Below are positions 41,928-49,748 of a stretch of 64,000 bases of DNA, one piece after another; the first letter of the stretch is position 1, and the number at the start of each line of letters is the position of its first letter. The stretch is from XYD12-FULL-36-8 sp041739035 (GTDB lineage Bacteria; Bacteroidota; Ignavibacteria; Ignavibacteriales; Ignavibacteriaceae): assembly GCA_041739035.1 (NCBI GenBank), contig JBGSOQ010000455.1:62001-126000 (forward strand), in the 5' to 3' direction. The translations under genes were made by a program, and so were the position numbers. Below the pieces are notes generated by a model, which saw nothing but the letters and a program-made list of their open reading frames with translations, ran no database searches and was not told the DNA's origin.

Positions 41928-42917
41928 TTAGTGTGGATAAATTTCTTTCCAATCATTTTTCATGTCAACAACCGTCCAGCCTTTTTCATTCGCTTCAACC
42001 AGTCCTTTGTCTAATCTTCCGATTGAAGATTCTCTGTCGTAAGCCCATTCACGATCTGCATCCGTGTGGTGAATGTAAACCATTAATCTTTTACCTTCAC
42101 CAGCAGCAGTCCATTGCAGCATTTGCAGATCGCCATCGGAATTACCGAAAGCTGCAATTGGTCTCTTACCTATAAATTGATGAATGCCAACAGGCTTGCC
42201 TTCTTTATCATCAATAAAATTTATTTCAGGAAGTTTTATCAAAACTGGCTCGCCATTCCTCATTTCAAATTTAACTTTCCCCGAACTGCCTATAACCTGT
42301 TCTGCTGGAATACCATAAACTTCTTCCGTCCAGGGACGCATAAAATCTATTCCGCCGCCGGAGACAATGTAAGTTTTAAATCCGTTTGCTCTTAAGTAAT
42401 TAAGCAGTTCAAGCATCGGCTGATAAACCATTTCTTTGTAAAGCTTATTTGTCTTTGGGTGTCTTGCTGTGTTAATCCAATCTTTAACAATCTGAGAAAA
42501 TTCTTCTGTGGTCATTCCAGCGTGGGTTGCCATTATCAGTTCAAGTAAACCATGCTCGCCAAATGAAAGAACAGTTTTAATATCATTTTCTAATACAGCT
42601 TTAAATAGAGGATTATCATTCCACTCAGGATGCTCAGGCGCTAAGACTTTTACTCTATCAAGTGCAAACTGAAGTTGAAAATAATAAGGCTGTTCACTCC
42701 ATAAACATCCATCATTATCAAATGTTGCAATTCTGTCTGCTGGTTTAACAAAGTTTGGTGATTTTTCATCCGTTACTTCATTTACAAAATTTATTATAGA
42801 TTGCTTGTTTTTCCCTTCATTCCAGGAGGGGAGAGGTTCTGATTTTTGATTAATCTGCTCTGAACAAGAGAACAGAATTAATGTTAAAAATATTAAAAGT
42901 AAATTCAGATGTTTCAT
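41928..42917 (-). CDS. HAD-superfamily phosphatase lipoprotein
   Basis: The protein has about 329 residues, with start ATG 42915-42917 (a TTG two codons upstream is less likely) and lipobox ILFSC. HAD motif I is ATFDNDGCLW (nucleophile D67, acid D69), motif II lies in YIVSGGGIDFM and motif IV in AAFGNSDGDLQML. The fold resembles phosphoserine phosphatase or class B-like acid phosphatases with an external location. Two further partial copies of its C-terminus lie at 38361 and 33648. It may release phosphate from the same substrate handled by the sulfatases, but the pairing is inference. Confidence 0.88.
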   Translation of the reverse strand: MKHLNLLLIFLTLILFSCSEQINQKSEPLPSWNEGKNKQSIINFVNEVTDEKSPNFVKPADRIATFDNDGCLWSEQPYYFQLQFALDRVKVLAPEHPEWNDNPLFKAVLENDIKTVLSFGEHGLLELIMATHAGMTTEEFSQIVKDWINTARHPKTNKLYKEMVYQPMLELLNYLRANGFKTYIVSGGGIDFMRPWTEEVYGIPAEQVIGSSGKVKFEMRNGEPVLIKLPEINFIDDKEGKPVGIHQFIGKRPIAAFGNSDGDLQMLQWTAAGEGKRLMVYIHHTDADREWAYDRESSIGRLDKGLVEANEKGWTVVDMKNDWKEIYPH

Positions 42918-42948
42918 TATCAACTCATATAATTATTAATATTTTTTT

Positions 42949-42985
42949 AAAAAAATAAAAAGCGCTGAACTACATCAGCGCCTTT
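42949..42985 (-). terminator. Terminator of the 517-residue sulfatase gene
   Basis: GCGCTGA (42962-42968) pairs with TCAGCGC (42975-42981) around a 6-nt loop, then a minus-strand T-run (plus-strand A-run 42949-42960). Confidence 0.75.
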
Positions 42986-43015
42986 TATCAATACTTACAG
43001 GCATAAATTAAATTA

Positions 43016-44569
43016 TTAATTTGTTCCCGTTGTCATTGCTTCAATTTGTTTTTGAACTTTTGATAGACTCCAGTCACCAGCTGTTTGGCTTGGTGGATAA
43101 TCTTTAAATGTACTTAAGAAATTAAAAGCATACCCTTGTATAGCTATAAGAATGTAGGCTCTATCAATATACCAGTCATAATAGGTATTCGAACCCACTA
43201 ATGCTTTTTCAAAAGGATCTCTTCGAAGATTAAAAAGATAAGGGGCTCTTAATTCTACAAAAGGCTCTAACCAAATTTGCAATCTATCTGCTCTATTTTC
43301 TAAGAACATGGCTTTCCAATCGCCATATCGTAAAGCGGCAATCTCTCCTGCATCATTTACATAAATAAAACCTTCTCTAGGAGATTCTTTAACATTCCCT
43401 TTTAAGTACTCTAATTGATTATAACCATCGATGTAATTTTTATATGATCTACCATTCAACGTAACACCGTTTTTAGCCTTAGCAACAATATCAGGTTCTC
43501 CAGCGATAGCAGCAAAAGTGGGCAGCCAATCTTCATGCGCAACAATTCCATTTAAAGTTTTACCTGCCGGAAAATGACCTGGCCATTTTATAAAGCATGG
43601 TACACGATATGCCCCTTCCCAGCTACTATTTTTTTCTCCATGAAATGGAGTGGTTCCAGCATCCGGCCAAGTATTGTAATGGGGTCCATTGTCTGTAGAA
43701 TACATTACAACTGTATTATCTGTTATACCTAATTCATCCAACAAATCGAGTAATTGTCCTACGTGCATATCGTGTTCAATCATACCATCTGTGTATTCAT
43801 CATTGCCTTTATGACGTCTATCTTCTTTTACATGAGTTCTAAAATGCATACGAGTACCATTCCACCAAACAAAGAAAGGCTTACCCGATTTTACAGTTTC
43901 TCTAATGAATTTTTCTGCAGCGGCAACTGTTTCATCATCAATGGTTTCCATTCGTTTTTTTGTAAGAGGACCTGTATCTTCAATACGCTGTCCACCTTTG
44001 CCATCCGCCCATGAGTGAATAACACCTCTAGGTCCAAATTTCTCTCTAAATGTTTTTCCATCTTTTAAAATCATGTCACCAGGATAATCCATATTTTCTG
44101 GCTCTTCTTCTGCATTTAGATGGTAAAGATTTCCTAAAAATTCATCAAAACCATTGTTTGTAGGTAAATGTTCATCGCGATCACCTTGATGGTTTTTTCC
44201 AAATTGACCAGTGGCATAACCTTGACTTTTCAACACAGTGGCCATGGTAAGATCAATTACTTGCCATCCTTCTTTAGCACCTGGCATACCTACTTTGGTC
44301 ATTCCAGATCTGACGGGAACACTGCCACTAATAAATGCTGCACGCCCTGCTGTGCAACTTTGCTGTGCATAATAATCCGTAAAACCAACACCTTCCTGTG
44401 CAATTCTGTCAATATTTGGTGTTTGATAACCCATCATACCGCGGTTGTTGTGACTGATATTCCACGTCCCAATATCATCGCCCCAAATTACAAGGATGTT
44501 GGGTTTGTCTTGTGCCATTAAAGACACGAAAGAAAAGAGAAATAGGATCAATAATGATTTTTTAATCAT
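43016..44569 (-). CDS. Arylsulfatase-family sulfatase with CTAGR modification site
   Basis: The 517-residue secreted protein has a signal peptide ending SLMAQD and ribosome site TAAGGAGTCATCAT. Motifs are VIWGDDIGTWNISHNN (D31, D32), the modification site CTAGR with C72 (C-x-A-x-R rather than C-x-P-x-R), FGKNHQGDRDEHLPT in place of GKWH, and STDNGPHYNTWPD. The C-x-A-x-R form is known for some sulfatase classes and is accepted by radical-SAM maturases. The C-terminal half fits the standard sulfatase size without a jelly-roll extension. The substrate is unknown. Confidence 0.92.
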   Translation of the reverse strand: MIKKSLLILFLFSFVSLMAQDKPNILVIWGDDIGTWNISHNNRGMMGYQTPNIDRIAQEGVGFTDYYAQQSCTAGRAAFISGSVPVRSGMTKVGMPGAKEGWQVIDLTMATVLKSQGYATGQFGKNHQGDRDEHLPTNNGFDEFLGNLYHLNAEEEPENMDYPGDMILKDGKTFREKFGPRGVIHSWADGKGGQRIEDTGPLTKKRMETIDDETVAAAEKFIRETVKSGKPFFVWWNGTRMHFRTHVKEDRRHKGNDEYTDGMIEHDMHVGQLLDLLDELGITDNTVVMYSTDNGPHYNTWPDAGTTPFHGEKNSSWEGAYRVPCFIKWPGHFPAGKTLNGIVAHEDWLPTFAAIAGEPDIVAKAKNGVTLNGRSYKNYIDGYNQLEYLKGNVKESPREGFIYVNDAGEIAALRYGDWKAMFLENRADRLQIWLEPFVELRAPYLFNLRRDPFEKALVGSNTYYDWYIDRAYILIAIQGYAFNFLSTFKDYPPSQTAGDWSLSKVQKQIEAMTTGTN

Positions 44570-44849
44570 AATGATGACTCCTTAATTAGTGTGTATTATT
44601 GATTTGCTAGAAAAGTAACAATCAAAAATTAAAGAAAGTTCATTAACAAGCCAAGTTTGTAGTGATGAAAATAAATTTTTCGACCCTGAAGTATGATGAG
44701 AAACTGTATGAATTATATTCAAACAGATTATTTTTTTGATCCGAATTTAGTCGGAGATAGTAAAAAAGCTGAAGAGAAAGAATTAATGATTCCAATAAAT
44801 AACAAAAGGGCACAACGGCCCCTTCATTATTAAAAATTAAAATAATTAA
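44570..44849. other. 280-nt gap between two sulfatase genes
   Basis: Nothing recognisable except a weak hairpin (AAGGGC with GCCCCTT, 44806-44824, one bulge) beside an A-rich stretch, probably the terminator of the 588-residue sulfatase gene. Confidence 0.4.
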
Positions 44850-46556
44850 TTACTGCCCGTAACTTCTTATATAAAGAGAATCATAATGTCCTTTATGATC
44901 GAATACTTCATTGGTTTTTGAATATTGCAACCACTCGTTGATAAGTTCATCTCTTATTTCTGGGTGTTGGTCAGAAACATCATTAATCTCTCCCGGGTCA
45001 ACTTCTAAATCGTATAATTGCCAGTAGCCTGCACCAAACGGCTGTGGCAATCTCAGTATTTTCCATTTTCCTTTTATGTAAGCTTTCATTTCAAACAGCT
45101 CGTAACCCATACCTGTGTTTTCATGAACAGATTGAACTTTCCCTGTAAGGATGGGCAAAATAGATTTACCAATAAGACTGTGAATCTTGTGTCCGTTAAA
45201 CTCATCAGGATAAGTTGCGCCGGTTATTTCCAGCAGTGTTGGCATAATGTCAGTAACGTGAACAAAGCTGTAATTCCATTTTCCCGGAGTATTAGTTGTT
45301 CCTGGTGTCTTAATTATTAATGGAGCTCTTATTCCACCTTCTGTTGTGAAAGTCTTAAATAATCTTAGAGGTGATGAAACAGCTTGTGCCCAACCCGGAC
45401 CCATTGCAATATAAGATCCCTTTAAGCCACGATTATCCAGTTCGTTGTTAAACGTACTTAAATACTTTCCATCTTCATTGCCCGGATATGTTGAAGCAAC
45501 TGCCCCGTTTGCGCCGTTATCTGAAAAGAAAAGAATCATGGTGTTATCATACATTCCGTTGTCTTTAAGATATTTAATAACCCGGCCGATACTCATATCA
45601 ACATACTCAACCATAGCGGCATAAACTTCCATATCGCGTGCAAATTCCTGCTGTTGTTTTTTGCTTAATGTTTCCCATTTCGGAACCATCGGGTTCGGAG
45701 CAAAATTATTTACTTGCTCGGGCATCAAACCCAAAGCTTTTAAATTTTTCAGGCGTGAAAGTCTCAGTGCATCCCAACCGGCATCAAATTTTCCTTTGTA
45801 TTTTTTAATGTACTCTTCCGGAGCATGCAGCGGATCGTGCGGAGCGGTGTATGCAAGGTAGGCAAAAAATGGTTTGCCATCTGATTTGTTCATATCGATA
45901 AACCGAAGCAATGAATCAGTATAATTTTTAGTCGAATAAAAATCAGTAGGAAGTTCAACTTCTTTTCCGTTTCTTGTATAATCCATATGCTGTAATGGAG
46001 ACAAAGCTCTCTGATCATCAAAATGACTGCCGCCGCCTGTACCAAGAATAAATGTTTCCTCGAATCCTCGATCAAAAGGATTTTCACCTTGCTCTTCACC
46101 AAGATGCCATTTACCGGTCATATAGGTATGATAGCCAACGGTGCGTAAAAGTTCAGGAATGGTAACTACCTGTGTACTTAAGGCACCAGCATAGCCGGGA
46201 AGATTTAATTCTCGCAGCTGCGGATAATCAAGCTCGCTCATAATGCCAAGACCCGCAACGTGATTATCATTTCCTGTTAACAAAGCTGAACGTGTTGGAG
46301 AGCAAGTCGGCAACACATGAAAGTTAGCAAATAGCATTCCACCTTCAGCAAGTTTATTCAGTTCCGGAGTCTTTATAATTTTACTTCCAAAAGGTTCAAT
46401 GTCACTAAAGCCTAAATCGTCAGCCACAATAAATAAAATATTTGGTTTCTCAGAACTCGAATCAGTTGTTTCTTTTTCCTTCTGTTGTTCACAGCCTATA
46501 AATATAAACATAAGGACAAAAACCAGAAGAGTTTTGAGAATTGAATAGTTATACAT
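44850..46556 (-). CDS. Arylsulfatase-family lipoprotein
   Basis: The protein has about 568 residues from ATG 46554-46556; the frame extends upstream only to a TTG inside AT-rich repeats. Lipobox IFIGC gives C22. Motifs are FIVADDLGFSDIEPFGS (D46, D47), modification site CSPTR with C85, GKWHLGEEQ and LFFSDNGANGAV. It resembles the 629-residue sulfatase in copy A more than the CTAGR and CTPGR enzymes (shared YAMVEYVDMSIGRVI-type helix and LQHMDYTRNG segment). It should be anchored outside the cytoplasm and hydrolyse sulfate esters. Substrate unknown. Confidence 0.92.
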   Translation of the reverse strand: MYNYSILKTLLVFVLMFIFIGCEQQKEKETTDSSSEKPNILFIVADDLGFSDIEPFGSKIIKTPELNKLAEGGMLFANFHVLPTCSPTRSALLTGNDNHVAGLGIMSELDYPQLRELNLPGYAGALSTQVVTIPELLRTVGYHTYMTGKWHLGEEQGENPFDRGFEETFILGTGGGSHFDDQRALSPLQHMDYTRNGKEVELPTDFYSTKNYTDSLLRFIDMNKSDGKPFFAYLAYTAPHDPLHAPEEYIKKYKGKFDAGWDALRLSRLKNLKALGLMPEQVNNFAPNPMVPKWETLSKKQQQEFARDMEVYAAMVEYVDMSIGRVIKYLKDNGMYDNTMILFFSDNGANGAVASTYPGNEDGKYLSTFNNELDNRGLKGSYIAMGPGWAQAVSSPLRLFKTFTTEGGIRAPLIIKTPGTTNTPGKWNYSFVHVTDIMPTLLEITGATYPDEFNGHKIHSLIGKSILPILTGKVQSVHENTGMGYELFEMKAYIKGKWKILRLPQPFGAGYWQLYDLEVDPGEINDVSDQHPEIRDELINEWLQYSKTNEVFDHKGHYDSLYIRSYGQ

Positions 46557-46578
46557 TTTTATCTTTCTATTTTTTGAA

Positions 46579-46608
46579 TAGAGAAAATATAGAAAATATA
46601 GAAAATAT
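46579..46608. repeat. Short AT-rich tandem repeat
   Basis: Three adjacent copies of a 9-nt unit ATAGAAAAT lie just upstream of the sulfatase start. Such slippage-prone runs can change promoter or leader length. Confidence 0.55.
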
Positions 46609-46679
46609 TTTATCAATCAGGAATAGGGAGGAAAGGTAAATTATTTACCCCAGGTAATTCATATACAGGTATTGCGTTT

Positions 46680-46778
46680 TTATTCGTTTCTTTTAAACTC
46701 CACGTAAAAAGTCAATCCTTCAACAGCCTGGTAATAATCACCGGGGAGTATGTCTCTATTGGACTGGTAGTTTGTTCC
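46680..46778 (-). pseudogene. 3' relic of a homologue of the membrane protein at 51670
   Basis: Thirty-two codons plus TAA on the minus strand include GDYYQAVEGLTFYVEF, identical over that block to the C-terminus of the intact protein at 51670, and upstream RDILP matching RDMLV. An in-frame stop precedes it, so the N-terminal part is missing. The rest of the gap 46557-46903 holds the AT-rich tandem repeat and a terminator. Confidence 0.85.
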
Positions 46779-46842
46779 TTAAAATTTTCTCTAGATTATT
46801 TGTCATATACTATAAGCCAAGTCTGCACTATTTATTTAGCAT

Positions 46843-46873
46843 AAAAAAGGCGTTGATTGAATCAACGCCTTTT
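46843..46873 (-). terminator. Terminator of the 539-residue sulfatase gene
   Basis: A perfect 13-bp inverted repeat (AAAAGGCGTTGAT at 46845-46857 with 46861-46873) around a 3-nt loop. The minus strand continues in T residues. Confidence 0.85.
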
Positions 46874-46903
46874 GCGTGAGCTTATCTAACTGCTCATTTA
46901 CAT

Positions 46904-48523
46904 TTAGTTGCCTGTAGGCATTGGAATATTAAATCCATCTTTTTCCAACTGATCACGAAGCCATTCAAAGCGTTGATAGTTTGAAATAGTAATAGGACCG
47001 TTATAACCCAAACTTTGCAATTTACGCGGTGGATACTGCACGTAGGTCTGCATTAAATTCTTAATTGCTTCGCTTATCGTTACCAATGTCCATGTTCGTT
47101 CAGTGTAGTTATTCATAAAGATGTCATATCGTTCTTGGGGATCTGCCCAGAGGTCAAAAACCTGCGGAACAATGGCAACATATTTCTCAGCACCTTTCCA
47201 ACCGAGATTTGCATCTACAGCCAGACCACCGGTTGTTGCACCATTATCACCACGCAGATTAAATACTGCTTTATAATTTCCTACTCTTGTTGCACCGGGC
47301 GAAAGTTCATTTTCGGTAAAGTAGAACCATTCGGTTCGTAGCCCCTTACCTGTTCCAAATAAAATCGGAGACATATCATAACTGTCAAACATTATTGGCT
47401 TTCCTTCACGGTCTTTTGTCGGCAATTCAATTCCTGCAACAGAAGCAAAAGTTGCCATCAGATCAAGACCACCAACAATATCATGATTCCTTTCGCCTGC
47501 TTTAATTTTTCCGGGCCAGATGGCGAACGCAGGAACACGGTTTCCACCTTCACGGACGGTTCCTTTAGTACCACGAAATGGTGTGTATCCTGCATCGGGA
47601 TAAACATCCTGCCATGCACCGTTATCAGTCGTATAAACCACTAAAGTGTTTTTGTCCATTCCTAATTCTTTAAGCTTAGCCATTATGTGACCGATACGAG
47701 TATCAAGTTCAAGAACTGCATCAGCATATTTACTTTTAGACATTGACTTATGTATGAATTCCGGTGCCGGCATATTCGGCTGGTGGACTTTCATAAAATT
47801 AATATTTATGAACCAAGGCCCTTTTTGTTTCGCAGCATCTTCTAGGAATTTAAGGCCAGACTGCTCAACATATTTGTCCATAAAAGGAATACCAACAACA
47901 CCTTTATCCGGCGTATCAACATATTGCCCGTTAACTTTCCAATCCTCGTGAGGTTTTTCGCCAGCATTTCCAGACATTGAACCTTTGGTTACTTTCCAGA
48001 ACATTTCTCTTAATTTTGGATCCATATCCGGGAACCAGGTTGAGTCACCGTATGTATAGGCGTTGCAGTGATAGAGAAAAGCATGTTCCATAACGTCATA
48101 ACCCTGTGCATTTGGTAATGCATAGTCATCTTCACCAAGATGCCATTTACCAGTAAAGTAAGTTTTGTAACCACCAGTTTTAAGAACAGAAGCGAGTGTC
48201 CATTCTGCTGTAGGTAGCCCGCCGCCTTGACCCTGGAAAGCAACCGTTGTCATTCCACTTCGGTTTGGAATACGTCCGGTCTGCAATGCTGCTCTGCCGG
48301 GAGTACAACTTGGCTGTGCATAGAAAGAAAAGAATGTCATTCCGTCTGCAGCAAGTTTGTCGATGTTGGGTGTCGGCATTCCGCGTCCTTCACCGCCGCC
48401 GTAAGGTCCAAGATCTCCATAACCAGTGTCATCCGACACGATTAAAAGGATATTTGGTTTCTCCTGCGCGAACAGAGTAATGCTTGCACAGAAGAAAAAT
48501 ATTAGTAATGATTTTTGTATCAT
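46904..48523 (-). CDS. Arylsulfatase-family sulfatase with CTPGR modification site
   Basis: The 539-residue secreted protein has a signal peptide ending TLFAQE and ribosome site AGGAGTTATATA. Motifs are LIVSDDTGYGDLGPYGGGEG (D31, D32), modification site CTPGR with C73, GKWHLGEDDYALP and YTTDNGAWQDVYPD. It resembles the 517-residue enzyme in size and signal peptide (MIQKSLLI against MIKKSLLI), suggesting an older duplication. It is the first of three consecutive sulfatase genes on this strand, each with its own terminator, so they are likely transcribed separately. Confidence 0.93.
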   Translation of the reverse strand: MIQKSLLIFFFCASITLFAQEKPNILLIVSDDTGYGDLGPYGGGEGRGMPTPNIDKLAADGMTFFSFYAQPSCTPGRAALQTGRIPNRSGMTTVAFQGQGGGLPTAEWTLASVLKTGGYKTYFTGKWHLGEDDYALPNAQGYDVMEHAFLYHCNAYTYGDSTWFPDMDPKLREMFWKVTKGSMSGNAGEKPHEDWKVNGQYVDTPDKGVVGIPFMDKYVEQSGLKFLEDAAKQKGPWFININFMKVHQPNMPAPEFIHKSMSKSKYADAVLELDTRIGHIMAKLKELGMDKNTLVVYTTDNGAWQDVYPDAGYTPFRGTKGTVREGGNRVPAFAIWPGKIKAGERNHDIVGGLDLMATFASVAGIELPTKDREGKPIMFDSYDMSPILFGTGKGLRTEWFYFTENELSPGATRVGNYKAVFNLRGDNGATTGGLAVDANLGWKGAEKYVAIVPQVFDLWADPQERYDIFMNNYTERTWTLVTISEAIKNLMQTYVQYPPRKLQSLGYNGPITISNYQRFEWLRDQLEKDGFNIPMPTGN

Positions 48524-48572
48524 TATATAACTCCTATAAATTATTAGAGAATTAGTTAATTAAATGATGGTT

Positions 48573-48593
48573 GTTTATAAATTATTTATAAAC
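48573..48593. promoter_or_regulatory. Perfect AT-rich palindrome upstream of the 539-residue sulfatase
   Basis: GTTTATAAAT and ATTTATAAAC flank a single central T, 50 nt upstream of the sulfatase start. Its TTTATAAA half-sites recall the palindrome in the activator leaders. Candidate operator; the AT-richness makes chance possible. Confidence 0.35.
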
Positions 48594-48654
48594 AGACCAG
48601 TTCTACATCTTTAGTTTACAAAGTATGTTTAGAAATTGTTATTTAATTCGTGCT

Positions 48655-49023
48655 TCAATTCTCAGATAGCCCGGTGCTTAATGTTTTTAGAATCAAATTT
48701 ATTAACGCATCGCCATCTATCGGCTTTCTTAAATATTCAACAACGCCATAATCTTTTGCGCACTGCCTGCTTTCTTTTTCATCGAACGCTGTTATTGTAA
48801 TTACGGGGATATTTATTTTTCTTTCTTTCAAAATCTTCAATAGTTGGTTGCCGTTAATTCCCGGCATATGAATATCGAGCACCAGGAGGTCTTGTTCAGT
48901 TTGCTCATAGGAATCCAAAAATTCCTCAGCACCTGAGAAAGATTTGTAATCTAATCCGGATGCAGTAAAGAGAATTTCAAATGATCTTCTTACAGATTTG
49001 TCGTCGTCAATTATATATATCAT
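48655..49023 (-). CDS. Stand-alone response regulator receiver protein
   Basis: The 122-residue single receiver domain has acidic residues IIDDDKS, phospho-acceptor D50 in LLVLDIHMPG, T in VITITAF and K in YLRKPI. There is no output domain. It lies 98 nt downstream of a FixJ-type regulator and its kinase on the same strand. It may act as a phosphate sink or as a partner for another kinase. The sequence is closest to the receiver of its FixJ-like neighbour (SVRRSFEILF against SVRRSLPLLL). Confidence 0.9.
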   Translation of the reverse strand: MIYIIDDDKSVRRSFEILFTASGLDYKSFSGAEEFLDSYEQTEQDLLVLDIHMPGINGNQLLKILKERKINIPVITITAFDEKESRQCAKDYGVVEYLRKPIDGDALINLILKTLSTGLSEN

Positions 49024-49121
49024 AATGCTACTAGGAAAATGACTATATCTATTGAAAACGTCTATAGTACTTTAGTTCTATAATCTGTTAAGGTATGTAG
49101 GGTTGATTTCGGAGAGAATAA

Positions 49122-49748
49122 TTATTGATTTGGGTAACTAATACCTGCTTTCTCAGCTATCCGGACAAGCTCTGCAACAGATTTTACCCCCAGCTTTTCG
49201 GTAATTTTTCCCCGATGCAATTTAACTGTATGCTCTGCTATGTTAAGCTTGTAGGCAATCTGTTTGTTAAGCATTCCAGTAATAACATATTTGAACACCT
49301 CAAGTTCTCTGTCGGTAAGATTTGAGAGGAGATCTTGCAGTTTCTTCAGTTGATCAAATTCTTTTTTAATTTCGTGTGATTTAGTTAAAGCTTCTTCAAC
49401 TGCATTTAGAAGTTGTTCATCATCAAACGGCTTCTGAAGAAAATCAATTGCGCCTTTCTTCAACGCCTGAACACTTTCGGGGACGCCGCCCTTTCCGGTA
49501 ATGAAAACAATTGGAAGGCTGTCTTGTTTGTTCAATAACTCTTCTTGAAGTTCAAGTCCGCTTATACCTTCAAGGTTTATATCAAGAATGATACAGCCTG
49601 TTCCATTAAACTTTTCACGATTAAGAAACTCTTCTGAGCTGGAAAAAGTCTCTACATCATAATCTGATGCTTTCAAAAGCAGGGGAAGGCTTCTTCGAAC
49701 CGATTCATCATCGTCAATTACAAATATTTTTTCATCCTTTTGGATCAT
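49122..49748 (-). CDS. FixJ-type response regulator (receiver plus LuxR HTH)
   Basis: The protein has 208-209 residues. The receiver domain has phospho-acceptor D in GCIILDINLEG (D57 counting from the first of two adjacent ATGs) and K in FLQKPFD. A linker helix leads to a GerE/LuxR HTH (LTDRELEVFKYVITGMLNKQ, AEHTVKLHRGKITEKLGVKS). It overlaps the 3' end of the kinase gene, so kinase and regulator are translationally coupled. Such pairs respond to periplasmic or redox signals. The target genes are unknown; nearby candidates are the sulfatases downstream. Confidence 0.93.
   Translation of the reverse strand: MIQKDEKIFVIDDDESVRRSLPLLLKASDYDVETFSSSEEFLNREKFNGTGCIILDINLEGISGLELQEELLNKQDSLPIVFITGKGGVPESVQALKKGAIDFLQKPFDDEQLLNAVEEALTKSHEIKKEFDQLKKLQDLLSNLTDRELEVFKYVITGMLNKQIAYKLNIAEHTVKLHRGKITEKLGVKSVAELVRIAEKAGISYPNQ

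Noticed and set aside
44641..44720. A short plus-strand ORF between two sulfatase genes
   Set aside because: Only 24 codons, no ribosome site, no match to a known family or to the relics.
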